Positions 1 through 8,468 of a stretch of DNA of 16,100 bases are shown here, piece by piece. Below the pieces are notes generated by a model. It was not told the origin of the DNA. It worked only from the letters and a program-made list of their open reading frames with translations, and ran no database searches. The stretch's first letter is position 1, and the number at the start of each line of letters is the position of its first letter. The DNA is taken from the NCBI GenBank assembly GCA_027346765.1, contig DAIERN010000012.1, positions 1 to 16,100 of the forward strand, read 5' to 3'. A program made the position numbers and the translations under genes. This DNA is from Chloroflexota bacterium (GTDB taxonomy: Bacteria; Chloroflexota; Limnocylindria; Limnocylindrales; CSP1-4).

Positions 1-1909
1 TACGGCGCACCTTCAGCTCACCCACAACCGGGCCTTGGGCGATGCTCGTGATCGCGATGTCCGAGGGGGTATCGATGAGCGTGTCGTGCGCGGGCGGGCC
101 GTAGTTGTAGCTGTCCCCGGCGTCCCCGCCATCGACCAGCCGGCCTATGCCGCGCAGGCTGAGCGCGCCGCGAGTCATGGTCAGGCTGCCATCGGCCGCG
201 ACGTGGATGGCGACGAGGCCGTTGTCGAGTGTGTCCTGCGTCGCCCGCACCGGCTGCGCCGGCGACTCACCATTTGCCGCCACGGGTCGCGCCGCCGCCC
301 AGCCCAATGCCGGCGCCTCGACCATCGCCCGCACCCGCCGCCGTGCGGCAGTTACGACGCGCAGCGTCCAGCGCCCATCGGGCCGCGCCGCGAGGTCCGC
401 CGCGAGCCGGCTCAGCAGCGCCTCCACGTCCAGCCATTCCGGGTCAGGCTCGTCGTCCAGCTCCAGGGTGATCGTGCTCTCAACCACGGTCGCCGCATTG
501 AGCTGCTTGCCGAACAGCTCGCGCCCGTGCATGCGCCGCTGCACGAACTGGGTCACGTCGGCCGGGGAAAAGTCGGCCGCCTCGAACAGCAGCGGCTCGT
601 TGCGACCCACCTCTTGGGTCGCGATTAGCCGCCCGCCCGCCGTCTCGAGGGCGATGGCCGGGGCGTGGAGCGGCGCCAGCACGTTGAGCTCCACCAGGCC
701 CTCACGTTCGGACGGGCTGGGATTGAGCCACAGCCAATCACCGAAACTGACACCCGTAGCAACCGTCGTCGCACTGCGCGCGGTCAACTCGCGCGCGATC
801 TGCTCCGCCTCGCCCAAGCGCACGAGCACCTGAGCCGCGACCGCGTCGACCGAGCAGCCGCAGATCGAATCGTGTGCCGAGCAGTCGATCACGCGCCCCC
901 ACGCAATGTCGAGCAACCGGTCGGGCCAGACCCGGCCATGCAGCGCGGTGAGTGGCTCGGCGTAGCGGTTGAGCCACCGTTCGGCGCGGGCCTGGGCCTG
1001 CTTGATGTCGACGTGTGCCGAGGTGACGCCCATGAGCATGTTCGCGCGAGCGCCCGACCGCAGCTCGCCCTCGACGGCGACCTCGGCACCGGCGCCCGAT
1101 CGGTCGCCGTTGACGCTCCGCGACGCGGCCAGGTATTCAGCCAGCGTCTCAATCTTGACTTCCACCCCCGATTGAGCCGAGTTGATCGCGTCGAGCAGAG
1201 CGACCATCTCCGGCGGGGGCGCCATGTGGTCGGTGCCGTACATCGCCAGCAGCGATCGCTCGCCGTACCAGCGACCCATCAGCTCGCGGTAGCCCCGTAC
1301 CTTGGCTTGGGCGCTCCCCGGTACCTCGAGCAGGTAGGCGGCGTTGCCGTAGCCGCCGACGAGGTACTCGGCCTCCACCTCCGACCCATCCGGCGCGACC
1401 CAGCGGAAGCTGTTGCTCACCACGCTGGCGGGCACGCCCCGCCACACGACGGCGCGATCAAGCCCGGCGCGGCGGAGTATCTGGGGCATCTGGGCTATGT
1501 GCCCGAACATGTCGGGCAGGTAGCCAACGGCCATCGGCTGGCCAAAGTCGTGCGCCCGGCGCCAGCCGCGCTGGAGGTTGCGCACGATCGTCTCGCCCGA
1601 GACGAGGAACTCGTCCATCAGGATCTGCCACGGGCCGATGGCCAACCGGCCCTCGCCCACAAAGCGCCGGATGCGCTCCTCCTGCTCAGGCCGGATCTCG
1701 AGGTAATCGTCGACCGTCGCCAGTTGGCCGTCGAGGGTGAAGCGGAAGGCCGGCTCTCGATCGAGACGATCGAGAACGTCGTCCACCAGCTCGACCAGGC
1801 GCATGCGGAAGACCTGGAACGGCTCGTACCACTCGCGATCCCAATGGGTGTGGGGCACGAAGTGGATGATTGTCTGGGGCGCGCTCACGCCGCCAAGGGC
1901 TGTGTTCAT
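1..1909 (-). CDS. GH38 alpha-mannosidase-like glycosidase, partial at its 3' end
   Basis: The 636 codons in view have no stop, so the C-terminus lies beyond the left edge; family members are usually about 850 to 1000 residues. Near the N-terminus the protein reads HTHWDREWY (residues 20-28). H22 and D24 align with the zinc ligands of GH38 enzymes, D133 in YLPDMFGH with the nucleophile/ligand Asp, and H346-D347 in SAHDSICG with the last zinc-site His. This opening resembles bacterial enzymes of the MngB (mannosylglycerate hydrolase) type more than lysosomal mannosidases, but the substrate cannot be read from sequence. No signal peptide is seen, so it should act in the cytoplasm on an imported glycoside. 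The ATG overlaps the iolB stop as ATGA, which implies translational coupling and places it second in a leftward iolB operon. Family call is firm; mannosyl-inositol or mannosylglycerate as substrate is only inferred. Confidence 0.9.
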   Translation of the reverse strand, partial: MNTALGGVSAPQTIIHFVPHTHWDREWYEPFQVFRMRLVELVDDVLDRLDREPAFRFTLDGQLATVDDYLEIRPEQEERIRRFVGEGRLAIGPWQILMDEFLVSGETIVRNLQRGWRRAHDFGQPMAVGYLPDMFGHIAQMPQILRRAGLDRAVVWRGVPASVVSNSFRWVAPDGSEVEAEYLVGGYGNAAYLLEVPGSAQAKVRGYRELMGRWYGERSLLAMYGTDHMAPPPEMVALLDAINSAQSGVEVKIETLAEYLAASRSVNGDRSGAGAEVAVEGELRSGARANMLMGVTSAHVDIKQAQARAERWLNRYAEPLTALHGRVWPDRLLDIAWGRVIDCSAHDSICGCSVDAVAAQVLVRLGEAEQIARELTARSATTVATGVSFGDWLWLNPSPSEREGLVELNVLAPLHAPAIALETAGGRLIATQEVGRNEPLLFEAADFSPADVTQFVQRRMHGRELFGKQLNAATVVESTITLELDDEPDPEWLDVEALLSRLAADLAARPDGRWTLRVVTAARRRVRAMVEAPALGWAAARPVAANGESPAQPVRATQDTLDNGLVAIHVAADGSLTMTRGALSLRGIGRLVDGGDAGDSYNYGPPAHDTLIDTPSDIAITSIAQGPVVGELKVRR

Positions 1910-2847
1910 CGGACGAGCGGGATCCGCGCGTCGGGCGGAAGGTTGGGCCAGGTGTCGCGCACCCAGTCGTAGTCGGGATCGAACGAGCAGGCCATCGTGC
2001 GCCTGTCCCCGGCCAGCGCGTTGAGGTAGTAGGCGTCGTCACCGTGGGCGGCCGCGAATGGGTGATAGCCGTCGGTCACCAGGATCACCTCGCCGCTGTG
2101 CACCTCCCACATGCAGTCACGTCCTCGGTCCGGCCGGTACAGGCGCTGAATGCCCCACGCGGTGGGCCGCCCGAACTGATAGAAGTAGATCTCCTCCAGG
2201 ACGGCTTCATCAGGCGGGGCATCGACATCGTGCTTGTGCGGCGGCCAGCTTGACCAGTTGCCGGACGGTGTCAGCACTTCCACGACCTCCAGCCGATCGG
2301 CCGGGAAGTCAGGCGCCACGATGTGGTTGACCTGGCGCGCCGCGTTGCCCGCCCCGCGGGCCTCGACGCGGATGTCGTCGCGGTTGATCACGATGGGCTG
2401 CTGAGCCGTGCCTGTTCGGCCCGAGGGCGGAGCACTGGCGATCGCGACCAGGCTGCGCGCGTCGCCGGCACCATCGAGCAGGCGAAGCGAGCCACCGCAG
2501 CCAGGCGGGATGTAGAGCGCCGCCGGCAGACTGACGAAAGGCGAGGGCCGGCCCATGGCAATCGCCTGAACGGCCGCGCCGGCCAGACTGGCCGCGCCGG
2601 CGAGCTGGCCCGCACCTGACACAAGGCGCACGTCAGCGCCGTGGATCACGACCACGACGTGCTCCTGCTCCGGATCGAGCGCCTCGTCGGTCGCGCGTTC
2701 GAGTGTCAGGGCGCGAAATGACAGGTAGCGCCAGCCCGCCCGTGCCGGATCGACGGCCAGCCGCCCGCGCGCGTCCGGTTGGAGGCGCAGCTGCTGTTGC
2801 GTCAGCCCATTGGGCAGCGCGGCAGGATGCATGACGATGTCCACCAT
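1906..2847 (-). CDS. iolB: 5-deoxy-glucuronate isomerase (IolB)
   Basis: 313 residues, slightly longer than the usual 270 to 300. IolB isomerises 5-deoxy-glucuronate to 2-deoxy-5-keto-gluconate, the product that IolC phosphorylates in myo-inositol catabolism. The C-terminal cupin half carries the family signature: RQVNHIV (171-177), PSGNWSSWPPHKHD (194-207) with metal ligands H204 and H206, LEEIYFYQ (217-224) with E218/E219, and TDGYHP (258-263) with H262. The DPDYDWV near the end is also typical. The ATG at 2847 lies 28 bases from the divergent iolD start; an in-frame ATG five codons later is a weaker alternative. There is no good ribosome-binding site, but a TAAGGT hexamer on the minus strand ends 10 bases upstream, so a very short leader is possible. 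It is first in an operon with the GH38 gene. Confidence 0.93.
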   Translation of the reverse strand: MVDIVMHPAALPNGLTQQQLRLQPDARGRLAVDPARAGWRYLSFRALTLERATDEALDPEQEHVVVVIHGADVRLVSGAGQLAGAASLAGAAVQAIAMGRPSPFVSLPAALYIPPGCGGSLRLLDGAGDARSLVAIASAPPSGRTGTAQQPIVINRDDIRVEARGAGNAARQVNHIVAPDFPADRLEVVEVLTPSGNWSSWPPHKHDVDAPPDEAVLEEIYFYQFGRPTAWGIQRLYRPDRGRDCMWEVHSGEVILVTDGYHPFAAAHGDDAYYLNALAGDRRTMACSFDPDYDWVRDTWPNLPPDARIPLVR

Positions 2848-2875
2848 TGGCGAACTAACCTTACAATCGAGTGCG
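2848..2875. promoter_or_regulatory. 28-bp divergent iolB/iolD promoter gap with overlapping -10-like hexamers
   Basis: On the plus strand TACAAT at 2862-2867 ends 8 bases before the iolD GTG at 2876. On the minus strand TAAGGT (2863 down to 2858) ends 10 bases before the iolB ATG at 2847. The two hexamers overlap, so RNA polymerase could start in either direction from one opened segment and both mRNAs would be nearly leaderless. No convincing -35 box is visible for either direction. Transcription start sites are inferred. Confidence 0.55.
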
Positions 2876-4717
2876 GTGGAGCGAGCGAGCAGCCGGCTGA
2901 CCGTGGGCCAGGCGCTTATCTCCTATCTGGCCAATCAGAGCGTGGAGCGCGACGGTGAGACGCGCCCCTTCTTCGGCCCGGTGCTGGGCATTTTTGGCCA
3001 CGGCAATGTGGGTGGCATGGGTGAGGCGCTCGAGACGTACCGCGAGCGCGTGCGCTTCATCCCCGTGCGCAATGAGCAGGCCGCGGTCCACGCGGCGTCC
3101 GGCTATGCCTGGGCCAGGCGGCGGCTGGGCGTCCTCGCCTGCACCAGCTCGGTCGGGCCGGGCGCGACGAACATGATCACCGGCGCCGCGGGGGCGACGA
3201 TCAATCGCCTGCCGGTGCTGCTCCTGCCCGGTGACGTGTTCGCCGGCCGCGCCGCTCGGCCCGTCCTGCAGCAGCTCGAAGCGCCCGCCGACCGGGACGT
3301 GTCGGTCAACGACGCGTTGCGACCGGTGAGCCGCTTCTGGGCAAGGTTGACGCGGCCGGAGCAGCTGCTTGACGTATTGCCTGAGGCGCTGCGCGTGCTG
3401 ACTTCACCGGTCGAAACGGGCGCGGTCACGATCTGCCTGTCGCAGGACACTCAGGCGGCGGCGGCCGATTGGCCGGCGACCTTCCTGGCGCCGCGCACCT
3501 GGCGCGTGGCGCGCGCCGAACCTGAGCCGACGCTGATCGACCACGTCGCGGCACTTATCGCCGCCGCAGCGCGGCCGATGATCGTGGCCGGCGGCGGCGT
3601 GCGCTACTCGGCGGCCGAGCCGGAGCTGGCCGCTGTCGCGGCTGACTTCGCGATTCCCGTTGGCTTGACCCAAGCCGGCAGATCGACCCTGCCCGACGAC
3701 CACGCGATGAACCTCGCCGCGATTGGCGCCACGGGCGGGCTTGCCGCGAACCGCTACGCAGCGGAGGCTGACCTGGTGATCGCCATCGGCACCCGGCTGA
3801 CGGATTTCACAACGGCGAGTGGCACCGTTTGGCAACGGGCGGGGGTGCAGTTCATCGGCATCAATGTCGACGAGGCCGATGCGCACAAGCTTGGTGGCCT
3901 CGCATTGGTTGCCGACGCACGGCAGGCGCTGCGCGCGCTGCATGCGCGGCTGCGCGAGCTTGGGGCGCGCCCCGACGACGAGCGCGCGGCGCTGATATCC
4001 GCGTTGCGCGGCGAGTGGCGCGCGACGGTGACCAGGGTGACGGCAGCCCACCCGACCGCGAGCGGTCGGCCGACGCAGGCACAGCTCATCGCTGCGGTCA
4101 ACGAGGCCGTCGGCGCCGCGGGGACGATGGTCAACGCCGCGGGCAGCATGCCGGGTGACCTGCACAAGCTGTGGCGAAGCAACTCGCGCGACGACTACCA
4201 CGTCGAGTACGGCTACTCGTGCATGGGCTACGAGATCCCGGGAGGGCTCGGGGTCAAGCTCGCCGACCCCGAGCGCGAGGTCTACGTGCTGATCGGCGAT
4301 GGCAGCTACCTGATGATGAACTCGGAGGTCGTGACCTCGGTTGCACAGGGCTTGCCGCTCACCGTCGTCGTGGTCGACTCGCGTGGCTATCGCTCGATCA
4401 GCAGCCTGGCCTCGTCAATGGGTGCGCGCAACGACTTCAACCTGCTCAGCCTGGCGGTCGACTATCGCGCCCACGCTGAGAGCATGGGTGCGCACGCCGT
4501 GCGCGCAATCTCGCTCGACGAGCTGCGCACGGCGCTGGCTGAGGCGCGCAACGCGCAGCGCACGACGGTCATCGTGGTCGAGATTGACCCAGCCAACGAC
4601 GTGCCGACCCACGCCTGGTGGGAGGTGCCGGTCGCCGAAGTCTCCAGCTCGCCTGCGGTGAAGCAGGCGCGCGCCGAATACGAGCGCGCCCGCGCTGCGC
4701 GTCCGGAGCTGAGCTAG
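2876..4717 (+). CDS. iolD: 3D-(3,5/4)-trihydroxycyclohexane-1,2-dione hydrolase (IolD)
   Basis: 613 residues from the GTG, close to the family's usual 610 to 640. IolD is a thiamine-diphosphate enzyme that opens the inositol ring, hydrolysing the diketone to 5-deoxy-glucuronate, the substrate of IolB. Order of parts: N-terminal PYR domain with the cofactor-activating Glu E67 in PVRNEQAAVH, central domain with the ARPMIVAGGGVRYS strand, and C-terminal PP domain with GDGSYLMMNSE (G474-D475-G476). Where many ThDP enzymes have NN after GDG, this has VVVDSRGY, comparable to the DN of other IolD proteins. I chose GTG 2876 over ATG 2810 because it leaves nine residues before TVGQALISYL, as in homologues, avoids a 38-base overlap with iolB, and lies just behind TACAAT. 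GH13 follows after 4 bases. Confidence 0.94.
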   Translation: MERASSRLTVGQALISYLANQSVERDGETRPFFGPVLGIFGHGNVGGMGEALETYRERVRFIPVRNEQAAVHAASGYAWARRRLGVLACTSSVGPGATNMITGAAGATINRLPVLLLPGDVFAGRAARPVLQQLEAPADRDVSVNDALRPVSRFWARLTRPEQLLDVLPEALRVLTSPVETGAVTICLSQDTQAAAADWPATFLAPRTWRVARAEPEPTLIDHVAALIAAAARPMIVAGGGVRYSAAEPELAAVAADFAIPVGLTQAGRSTLPDDHAMNLAAIGATGGLAANRYAAEADLVIAIGTRLTDFTTASGTVWQRAGVQFIGINVDEADAHKLGGLALVADARQALRALHARLRELGARPDDERAALISALRGEWRATVTRVTAAHPTASGRPTQAQLIAAVNEAVGAAGTMVNAAGSMPGDLHKLWRSNSRDDYHVEYGYSCMGYEIPGGLGVKLADPEREVYVLIGDGSYLMMNSEVVTSVAQGLPLTVVVVDSRGYRSISSLASSMGARNDFNLLSLAVDYRAHAESMGAHAVRAISLDELRTALAEARNAQRTTVIVVEIDPANDVPTHAWWEVPVAEVSSSPAVKQARAEYERARAARPELS

Positions 4718-4721
4718 ACCC

Positions 4722-6332
4722 ATGGCGATGCTGCCGCGCTGGTGGCAGAACGGCGTCATTTACCAGATCTACCCACGCAGCTTTGGCGACGCCAGCGGCG
4801 ACGGCGTGGGCGACCTGCGCGGCATCACCGGTCGGCTGGACTATCTGTCCTGGCTTGGCGTCGATGCCGTCTGGATCTCGCCCTTCTACCGCTCGCCAAT
4901 GGCCGATTTCGGCTACGACGTGGCCGACCACACGGACGTCGACCGCCTGTTCGGCAGCCTGGCTGACTTCGACGCGCTGCTTGCTGAGGCCAACCGGCGG
5001 AACATCCGGGTCATTGTCGACTTTGTGCCCAACCACACCAGCGACCAGCACCGCTGGTTCGTGGCCAGTCGTTCGTCACGGCGCGATCCCAAGCGGACCT
5101 GGTATGTGTGGCGTGGCCCCCGCCCAGATGGCAGCCCGCCCAACAATTGGATCAGCATGTTCGGCGGCTCGGCCTGGGAATGGGACGCCGCCAGCGGCCA
5201 GTACTACCTCCACTCCTTTCTGAAGGAGCAGCCCGATCTCGACTGGCGCAACCCGGAGGTGGGCGCAGCAATGCGCGACGTGCTGCGCTTCTGGCTCGAC
5301 CGTGGCGTGGCCGGCTTTCGCATCGACGTCGCCAATTTCGTGGCCAAGGACCCGGCGCTGCGCGACAACCCGCCCAATCCCAATCCGGCTGAGCTCGCCC
5401 ACCTGGGCCAGTGGAGCCAGCAGCTGCACCTTTACGATCACGGCCATCCCGACTTCCACGGCATCTACCGCGACATAAGGAGACTTGTCGACAGCTATCC
5501 CGGCGATCGGACGACGCTGGGTGAGCTGCACCATCCGGACCTCGACGTGTGGGCCGGCTATTACGGTGAGAACCTCGACGAGATCCACATGCCGTTCAAC
5601 TTTCACCTGCTCCACGCCAAATGGGACGCGCCGACGGTCCAGGGCGTGGTCAACGCGGTCGTCGCGGCGCTGCCGCCGGGTGCCTGGGCCAACTGGGTTC
5701 TGGGCAACCACGATCAACCGCGCATCGTTTCGCGCATCGGCGCGGCGCAGGCGCCGGTGGCGATGACGCTGCTGCTGACGCTGCCCGGCGCGCCGACGAT
5801 CTATTACGGCGACGAGCTGGGCATGCCCAATGGCGTCATCCCGCCCGAGTTGACGCGCGACCCCTGGGGCATGACCGAACCGGCACAGGGCCGCGACCCG
5901 GAACGGACGCCCATGGAATGGGACGCCTCAGCCAACGCCGGTTTCTGCCCGGCGGATGTCCAGCCCTGGCTGCCGCTCGCCCCGGGGTGGCAGAGGCGCA
6001 ACGTGGCTTTCCAGCAGGCTGACGCGGCGTCACTGCTGAACCTGACGCGACGCCTGCTCACGTTGCGCCGTACGACCCCAGCCCTGGCCCATGGCCGCTA
6101 CGTGCCGCTCGACCACAACCCGACCGACGTCGTGGCCTATGCACGCCGCGCCGGCGAAAGCGCGGACGTACTCGTCGCGCTCAACCTGGGCGGGGCGTCA
6201 CCTACGATGCACATCGAACGGCGCTCGCACGTCCTGGTCGGCACTGATCCGTCAAGATCAGGCGAGCGGCTCGACCGCTCGTTCGAGCTCCGTCCCCACG
6301 AAGCGGTCGTCGCCGCGTTGGGCGACGACTAG
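4722..6332 (+). CDS. GH13 alpha-glucosidase
   Basis: 536 residues, a full-length alpha-amylase-family exo-glucosidase. The opening WWQNGVIYQIYPRSF and VDFVPNHTS (99-107) are typical. Catalytic residues are visible: nucleophile D202 in GFRIDVANF, acid/base E268 in TLGELHHPD, and transition-state Asp D331 in VLGNHDQPR. ALRDNPPNPNP after the nucleophile and RTPMEWD (395-401) place it among alpha-glucosidases/oligo-1,6-glucosidases rather than endo-amylases. There is no signal peptide, so it acts on imported oligosaccharides or glucosides. It sits 4 bases after iolD, and a GGAG at the end of iolD may serve as ribosome-binding site; ATG 4728 is a possible alternative start. The stop shares CTAG with the convergent iolE-like gene. 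Operon position suggests a glucosylated inositol or a co-imported disaccharide as substrate; this is inference. Confidence 0.92.
   Translation: MAMLPRWWQNGVIYQIYPRSFGDASGDGVGDLRGITGRLDYLSWLGVDAVWISPFYRSPMADFGYDVADHTDVDRLFGSLADFDALLAEANRRNIRVIVDFVPNHTSDQHRWFVASRSSRRDPKRTWYVWRGPRPDGSPPNNWISMFGGSAWEWDAASGQYYLHSFLKEQPDLDWRNPEVGAAMRDVLRFWLDRGVAGFRIDVANFVAKDPALRDNPPNPNPAELAHLGQWSQQLHLYDHGHPDFHGIYRDIRRLVDSYPGDRTTLGELHHPDLDVWAGYYGENLDEIHMPFNFHLLHAKWDAPTVQGVVNAVVAALPPGAWANWVLGNHDQPRIVSRIGAAQAPVAMTLLLTLPGAPTIYYGDELGMPNGVIPPELTRDPWGMTEPAQGRDPERTPMEWDASANAGFCPADVQPWLPLAPGWQRRNVAFQQADAASLLNLTRRLLTLRRTTPALAHGRYVPLDHNPTDVVAYARRAGESADVLVALNLGGASPTMHIERRSHVLVGTDPSRSGERLDRSFELRPHEAVVAALGDD
6329..6332. other. 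Shared CTAG stop of convergent genes
   Basis: The palindrome CTAG gives TAG at 6330-6332 for the rightward GH13 gene and TAG at 6331-6329 for the leftward iolE-like gene. The two genes therefore overlap by four bases and leave no room for a terminator between them, so their transcripts must overlap tail to tail unless they end inside each other's coding sequence. Confidence 0.95.
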
Positions 6333-7249
6333 AGTCCCAATTCGGACAACGCGTCACGATTGGCGCGCTGATCGCGCACCGCCCGATCGAACCCAGCTCG
6401 ATCGGCGACGAGCGTGTCCTGCTCGACGACCATCCAGCCCGAGTAGCCGATCGAGCCCAGGCCAGCCACCACGCCGGCGATATCCAGATCGCCGCCGCCC
6501 AGGGCGCAGAAGATGCCCCGCGTCCAGATCTCGATCGAGCCGGCGCCATCGCTGATCAGCTGGTCCATCGCCGAACGCCGCGCGTCCTTGATGTGAACCT
6601 GCTTGATCCGGCTGGCCCAGCGGTGCAGGCACTTGACCGGGTCGCCGCCGCCCACCAGGAGGTGTCCCGTGTCGAAGCACAGCCCCACATCCGATGATGC
6701 CAGCAGTCGGTCGATCTCCCACGGCGCCTCTATGGCAGTGCCGGCGTGATGGTGAAAGGCGGGCTCGTAGCCGCGCGCGCGGCAGTGGTCGAGCACTCGC
6801 CGCAGGCCTGCGGTGAAGCGCGCCCAGCCGGCGCCGTCCAATCCGATCGAGTGGTCGCGCTCTGACTGGCCCGGTCGCTGCTGGTGTGGCGGGCTGCCTG
6901 CCGCAGCAAGCGTCGGTCGCGCAACCGGCCGGCCGGCGACCAGGCCGGCGCACCCATCGAACACGTCCAGGGTGGCGTCGAGGCTGGGCCAGGCTGCGTC
7001 GAGCGCAGCCGCATCGTCAAAAGGCAGCTCGATGTATGCCCCGGCCAGGCCCAGGCTGCGTTCGGCCAGTCGTGGTCCCAGTGTGGCCGCGGCACCAAGG
7101 TAGCCGAGCGGTCCCAGGTCCACGCCCTGGTAACCCGCCCGGACGAGCGCGTCAAGCATCTCCTCGGCGGGCGGCAGGTAGCGTTCCGTGCCCACGGTCA
7201 GCTCAAACACGCCGTAGCTGACCGGCGCGTTGGCCAGGACGAGGCTCAT
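6329..7249 (-). CDS. iolE: Inosose dehydratase-like TIM-barrel protein (IolE family)
   Basis: 306 residues, the length of IolE, which dehydrates scyllo-inosose to the diketone used by IolD. It belongs to the xylose-isomerase-like TIM barrels. Family features run in order: NAPVSYGVFEL at the start, AGYQGVDLGPLGYL, FHHHAGTAIE (165-174), LCFDTGHL (D193, H196), KQVHIKDA (H219), the GIFCALGGGDLDI segment, and GWMVVEQD (E276), which holds the last metal-binding Glu. A stretch around residues 108-138 (RPVARPTLAAAGSPPHQQ region) is proline- and glycine-rich and looks like a family-variable loop. I took ATG 7249, which overlaps the upstream dehydrogenase stop as ATGA, rather than an in-frame ATG at 7312 inside that gene. 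A different inosose or keto-polyol substrate is possible, but iolB and iolD nearby favour IolE. Confidence 0.85.
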   Translation of the reverse strand: MSLVLANAPVSYGVFELTVGTERYLPPAEEMLDALVRAGYQGVDLGPLGYLGAAATLGPRLAERSLGLAGAYIELPFDDAAALDAAWPSLDATLDVFDGCAGLVAGRPVARPTLAAAGSPPHQQRPGQSERDHSIGLDGAGWARFTAGLRRVLDHCRARGYEPAFHHHAGTAIEAPWEIDRLLASSDVGLCFDTGHLLVGGGDPVKCLHRWASRIKQVHIKDARRSAMDQLISDGAGSIEIWTRGIFCALGGGDLDIAGVVAGLGSIGYSGWMVVEQDTLVADRAGFDRAVRDQRANRDALSELGL

Positions 7250-8385
7250 CTGGGATCGCTGGGTCGTTTGACCGGGGCGCCCGTCCGGTGGCACTCGATG
7301 ATCGACTGGCACAGCTGGATGTCGCGCACGACGTCTGAGCCTGCGGTCGGCGGCGCGACGCCGCGCGTTATCGCTTCGTGGAAGGCGATCAGCTCTCGCT
7401 TGAAGGCACTTTCATAGCTCGTGACCTCCTCGGTGGCGCGCGCTGCGGTTGAGCCAGCCACGCCATCCTCGATACGGATCAGGGTCGGTTCGCTGCGCAG
7501 GAACGGGGATGGGAACGAGAGCACCGCCCGGCGGTTGGGCCCAAACGCGGCGAACTCCATGCGGTATCGGGCGATGCCCGGCAGGTCGACCCGATCCAGG
7601 GTCAGCGGCAGGTCGCCGAAGCGGAAGATGAGCGACAGGCTGCCGGCGCGCAGGCTGGCGTGTTCCAGCACATCCGGCTCACCCAGCAGGCCGCGCATGG
7701 CGTTGAGCTCATGCACCAGCGACGCGAGCAGGACGCCTTCGTAGATTTGGCGCTCGAGCGGATCGCCTTCGCCAATCGCCCTGGTCAGCGCGGCATCGGC
7801 GGCACGCCGCAGCTCGGCCCGCTGCTCGGCCGACGGCGGTGCCGGGGTGAGCGTGGCGTAGTGCTCTACGTACGGCCAGTAGGGGGACTCGAGCGTCGTG
7901 ATCTGGACCAGCCGCGCATCGTCGATCTGGGCGAGCTCGTCTCGGAAGCGCAGGTATGCCGGGTCGTAGCGCTTCTGGTAGCCGACCATCAAGGTCACGC
8001 CGGCGGCCTCCGCCGCCGCGACCATCTGCAGGCCGTCCGCGGTCGAGTAGCACATCGGTTTCTCGACCAGGGCATGGATCCCGCGACCGGCCGCCTCGAT
8101 GGCCAGTGGGGCGTGATCGCCCGAGCTCAGGATGAGAACGGCGTCGATTGGTTGCGCCAACAGCTCGCGCCAATCGCTGAACGTCCGGCTGACCCCAAAG
8201 CGCTGAGCAACGGCTGCGGCATTGCCCGGCACGATGTCGCACAGCGCCACTGTCTCGAAGCGGTCGACGAGCTCGCGCAGGTAGTGCAGGTGCATCACCT
8301 GCGCGATCAGGCCGGCACCGATCACGCCAACTCTTACCCGGTCGACAGCGGGTGTCCGGACCTCGTTGGTGGCGTGCGCAGACAC
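7246..8385 (-). CDS. Gfo/Idh/MocA-family NAD(P)-dependent dehydrogenase
   Basis: About 379 residues from the chosen GTG. The Rossmann motif VGVIGAGLIAQ (residues 19-29) binds NAD(P); EKP (108-110) and LVHELNAMRGLLG with H225 are the family's catalytic-site motifs. Members oxidise sugars or cyclitols; the myo-inositol dehydrogenase IolG belongs here, and with iolE directly downstream (ATGA overlap) an inositol or related polyol dehydrogenase is likely. The segment between about 165 and 210 is longer and more charged than in classic IolG, so a modified or glycosylated substrate is possible. The open frame extends to 8655 without a stop but runs into the divergent nucleotidyltransferase gene. 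GTG 8385 has GGAGG 11 bases upstream; GTG 8454 would add 23 residues and leave only a 14-base gap. Start is uncertain, family call is not. Confidence 0.88.
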   Translation of the reverse strand: MSAHATNEVRTPAVDRVRVGVIGAGLIAQVMHLHYLRELVDRFETVALCDIVPGNAAAVAQRFGVSRTFSDWRELLAQPIDAVLILSSGDHAPLAIEAAGRGIHALVEKPMCYSTADGLQMVAAAEAAGVTLMVGYQKRYDPAYLRFRDELAQIDDARLVQITTLESPYWPYVEHYATLTPAPPSAEQRAELRRAADAALTRAIGEGDPLERQIYEGVLLASLVHELNAMRGLLGEPDVLEHASLRAGSLSLIFRFGDLPLTLDRVDLPGIARYRMEFAAFGPNRRAVLSFPSPFLRSEPTLIRIEDGVAGSTAARATEEVTSYESAFKRELIAFHEAITRGVAPPTAGSDVVRDIQLCQSIIECHRTGAPVKRPSDPR

Positions 8386-8456
8386 TTCGATGATGGCCTC
8401 CGGATCGTGCGGCCGGGACTCTTGAGGCTGTCGCCCGATACCGCTCTGCGACACAC

Positions 8457-8468
8457 TAGCATCGCCAC
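8457..8468 (+). promoter_or_regulatory. Candidate -10 element for a leaderless nucleotidyltransferase mRNA
   Basis: TAGCAT (8457-8462) ends 6 bases before the GTG at 8469, the spacing expected if transcription starts on the start codon. No Shine-Dalgarno sequence precedes the GTG. No clear -35 box is seen. Confidence 0.4.

Noticed and set aside
665..1972. 435-codon open frame on the plus strand
   Set aside because: It is antisense to the GH38 gene, which has clear catalytic motifs along the whole length. Long antisense frames are expected at this GC content, and its product is arginine/histidine-rich without recognisable motifs.
2810..2875. Upstream ATG start for iolD
   Set aside because: It would overlap iolB by 38 bases and add 22 residues not typical of IolD. 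GTG 2876 fits homologue length and the TACAAT position better.
3404..4201. 265-codon open frame on the minus strand
   Set aside because: It lies fully inside iolD on the opposite strand and has a low-complexity basic composition with no domain features.
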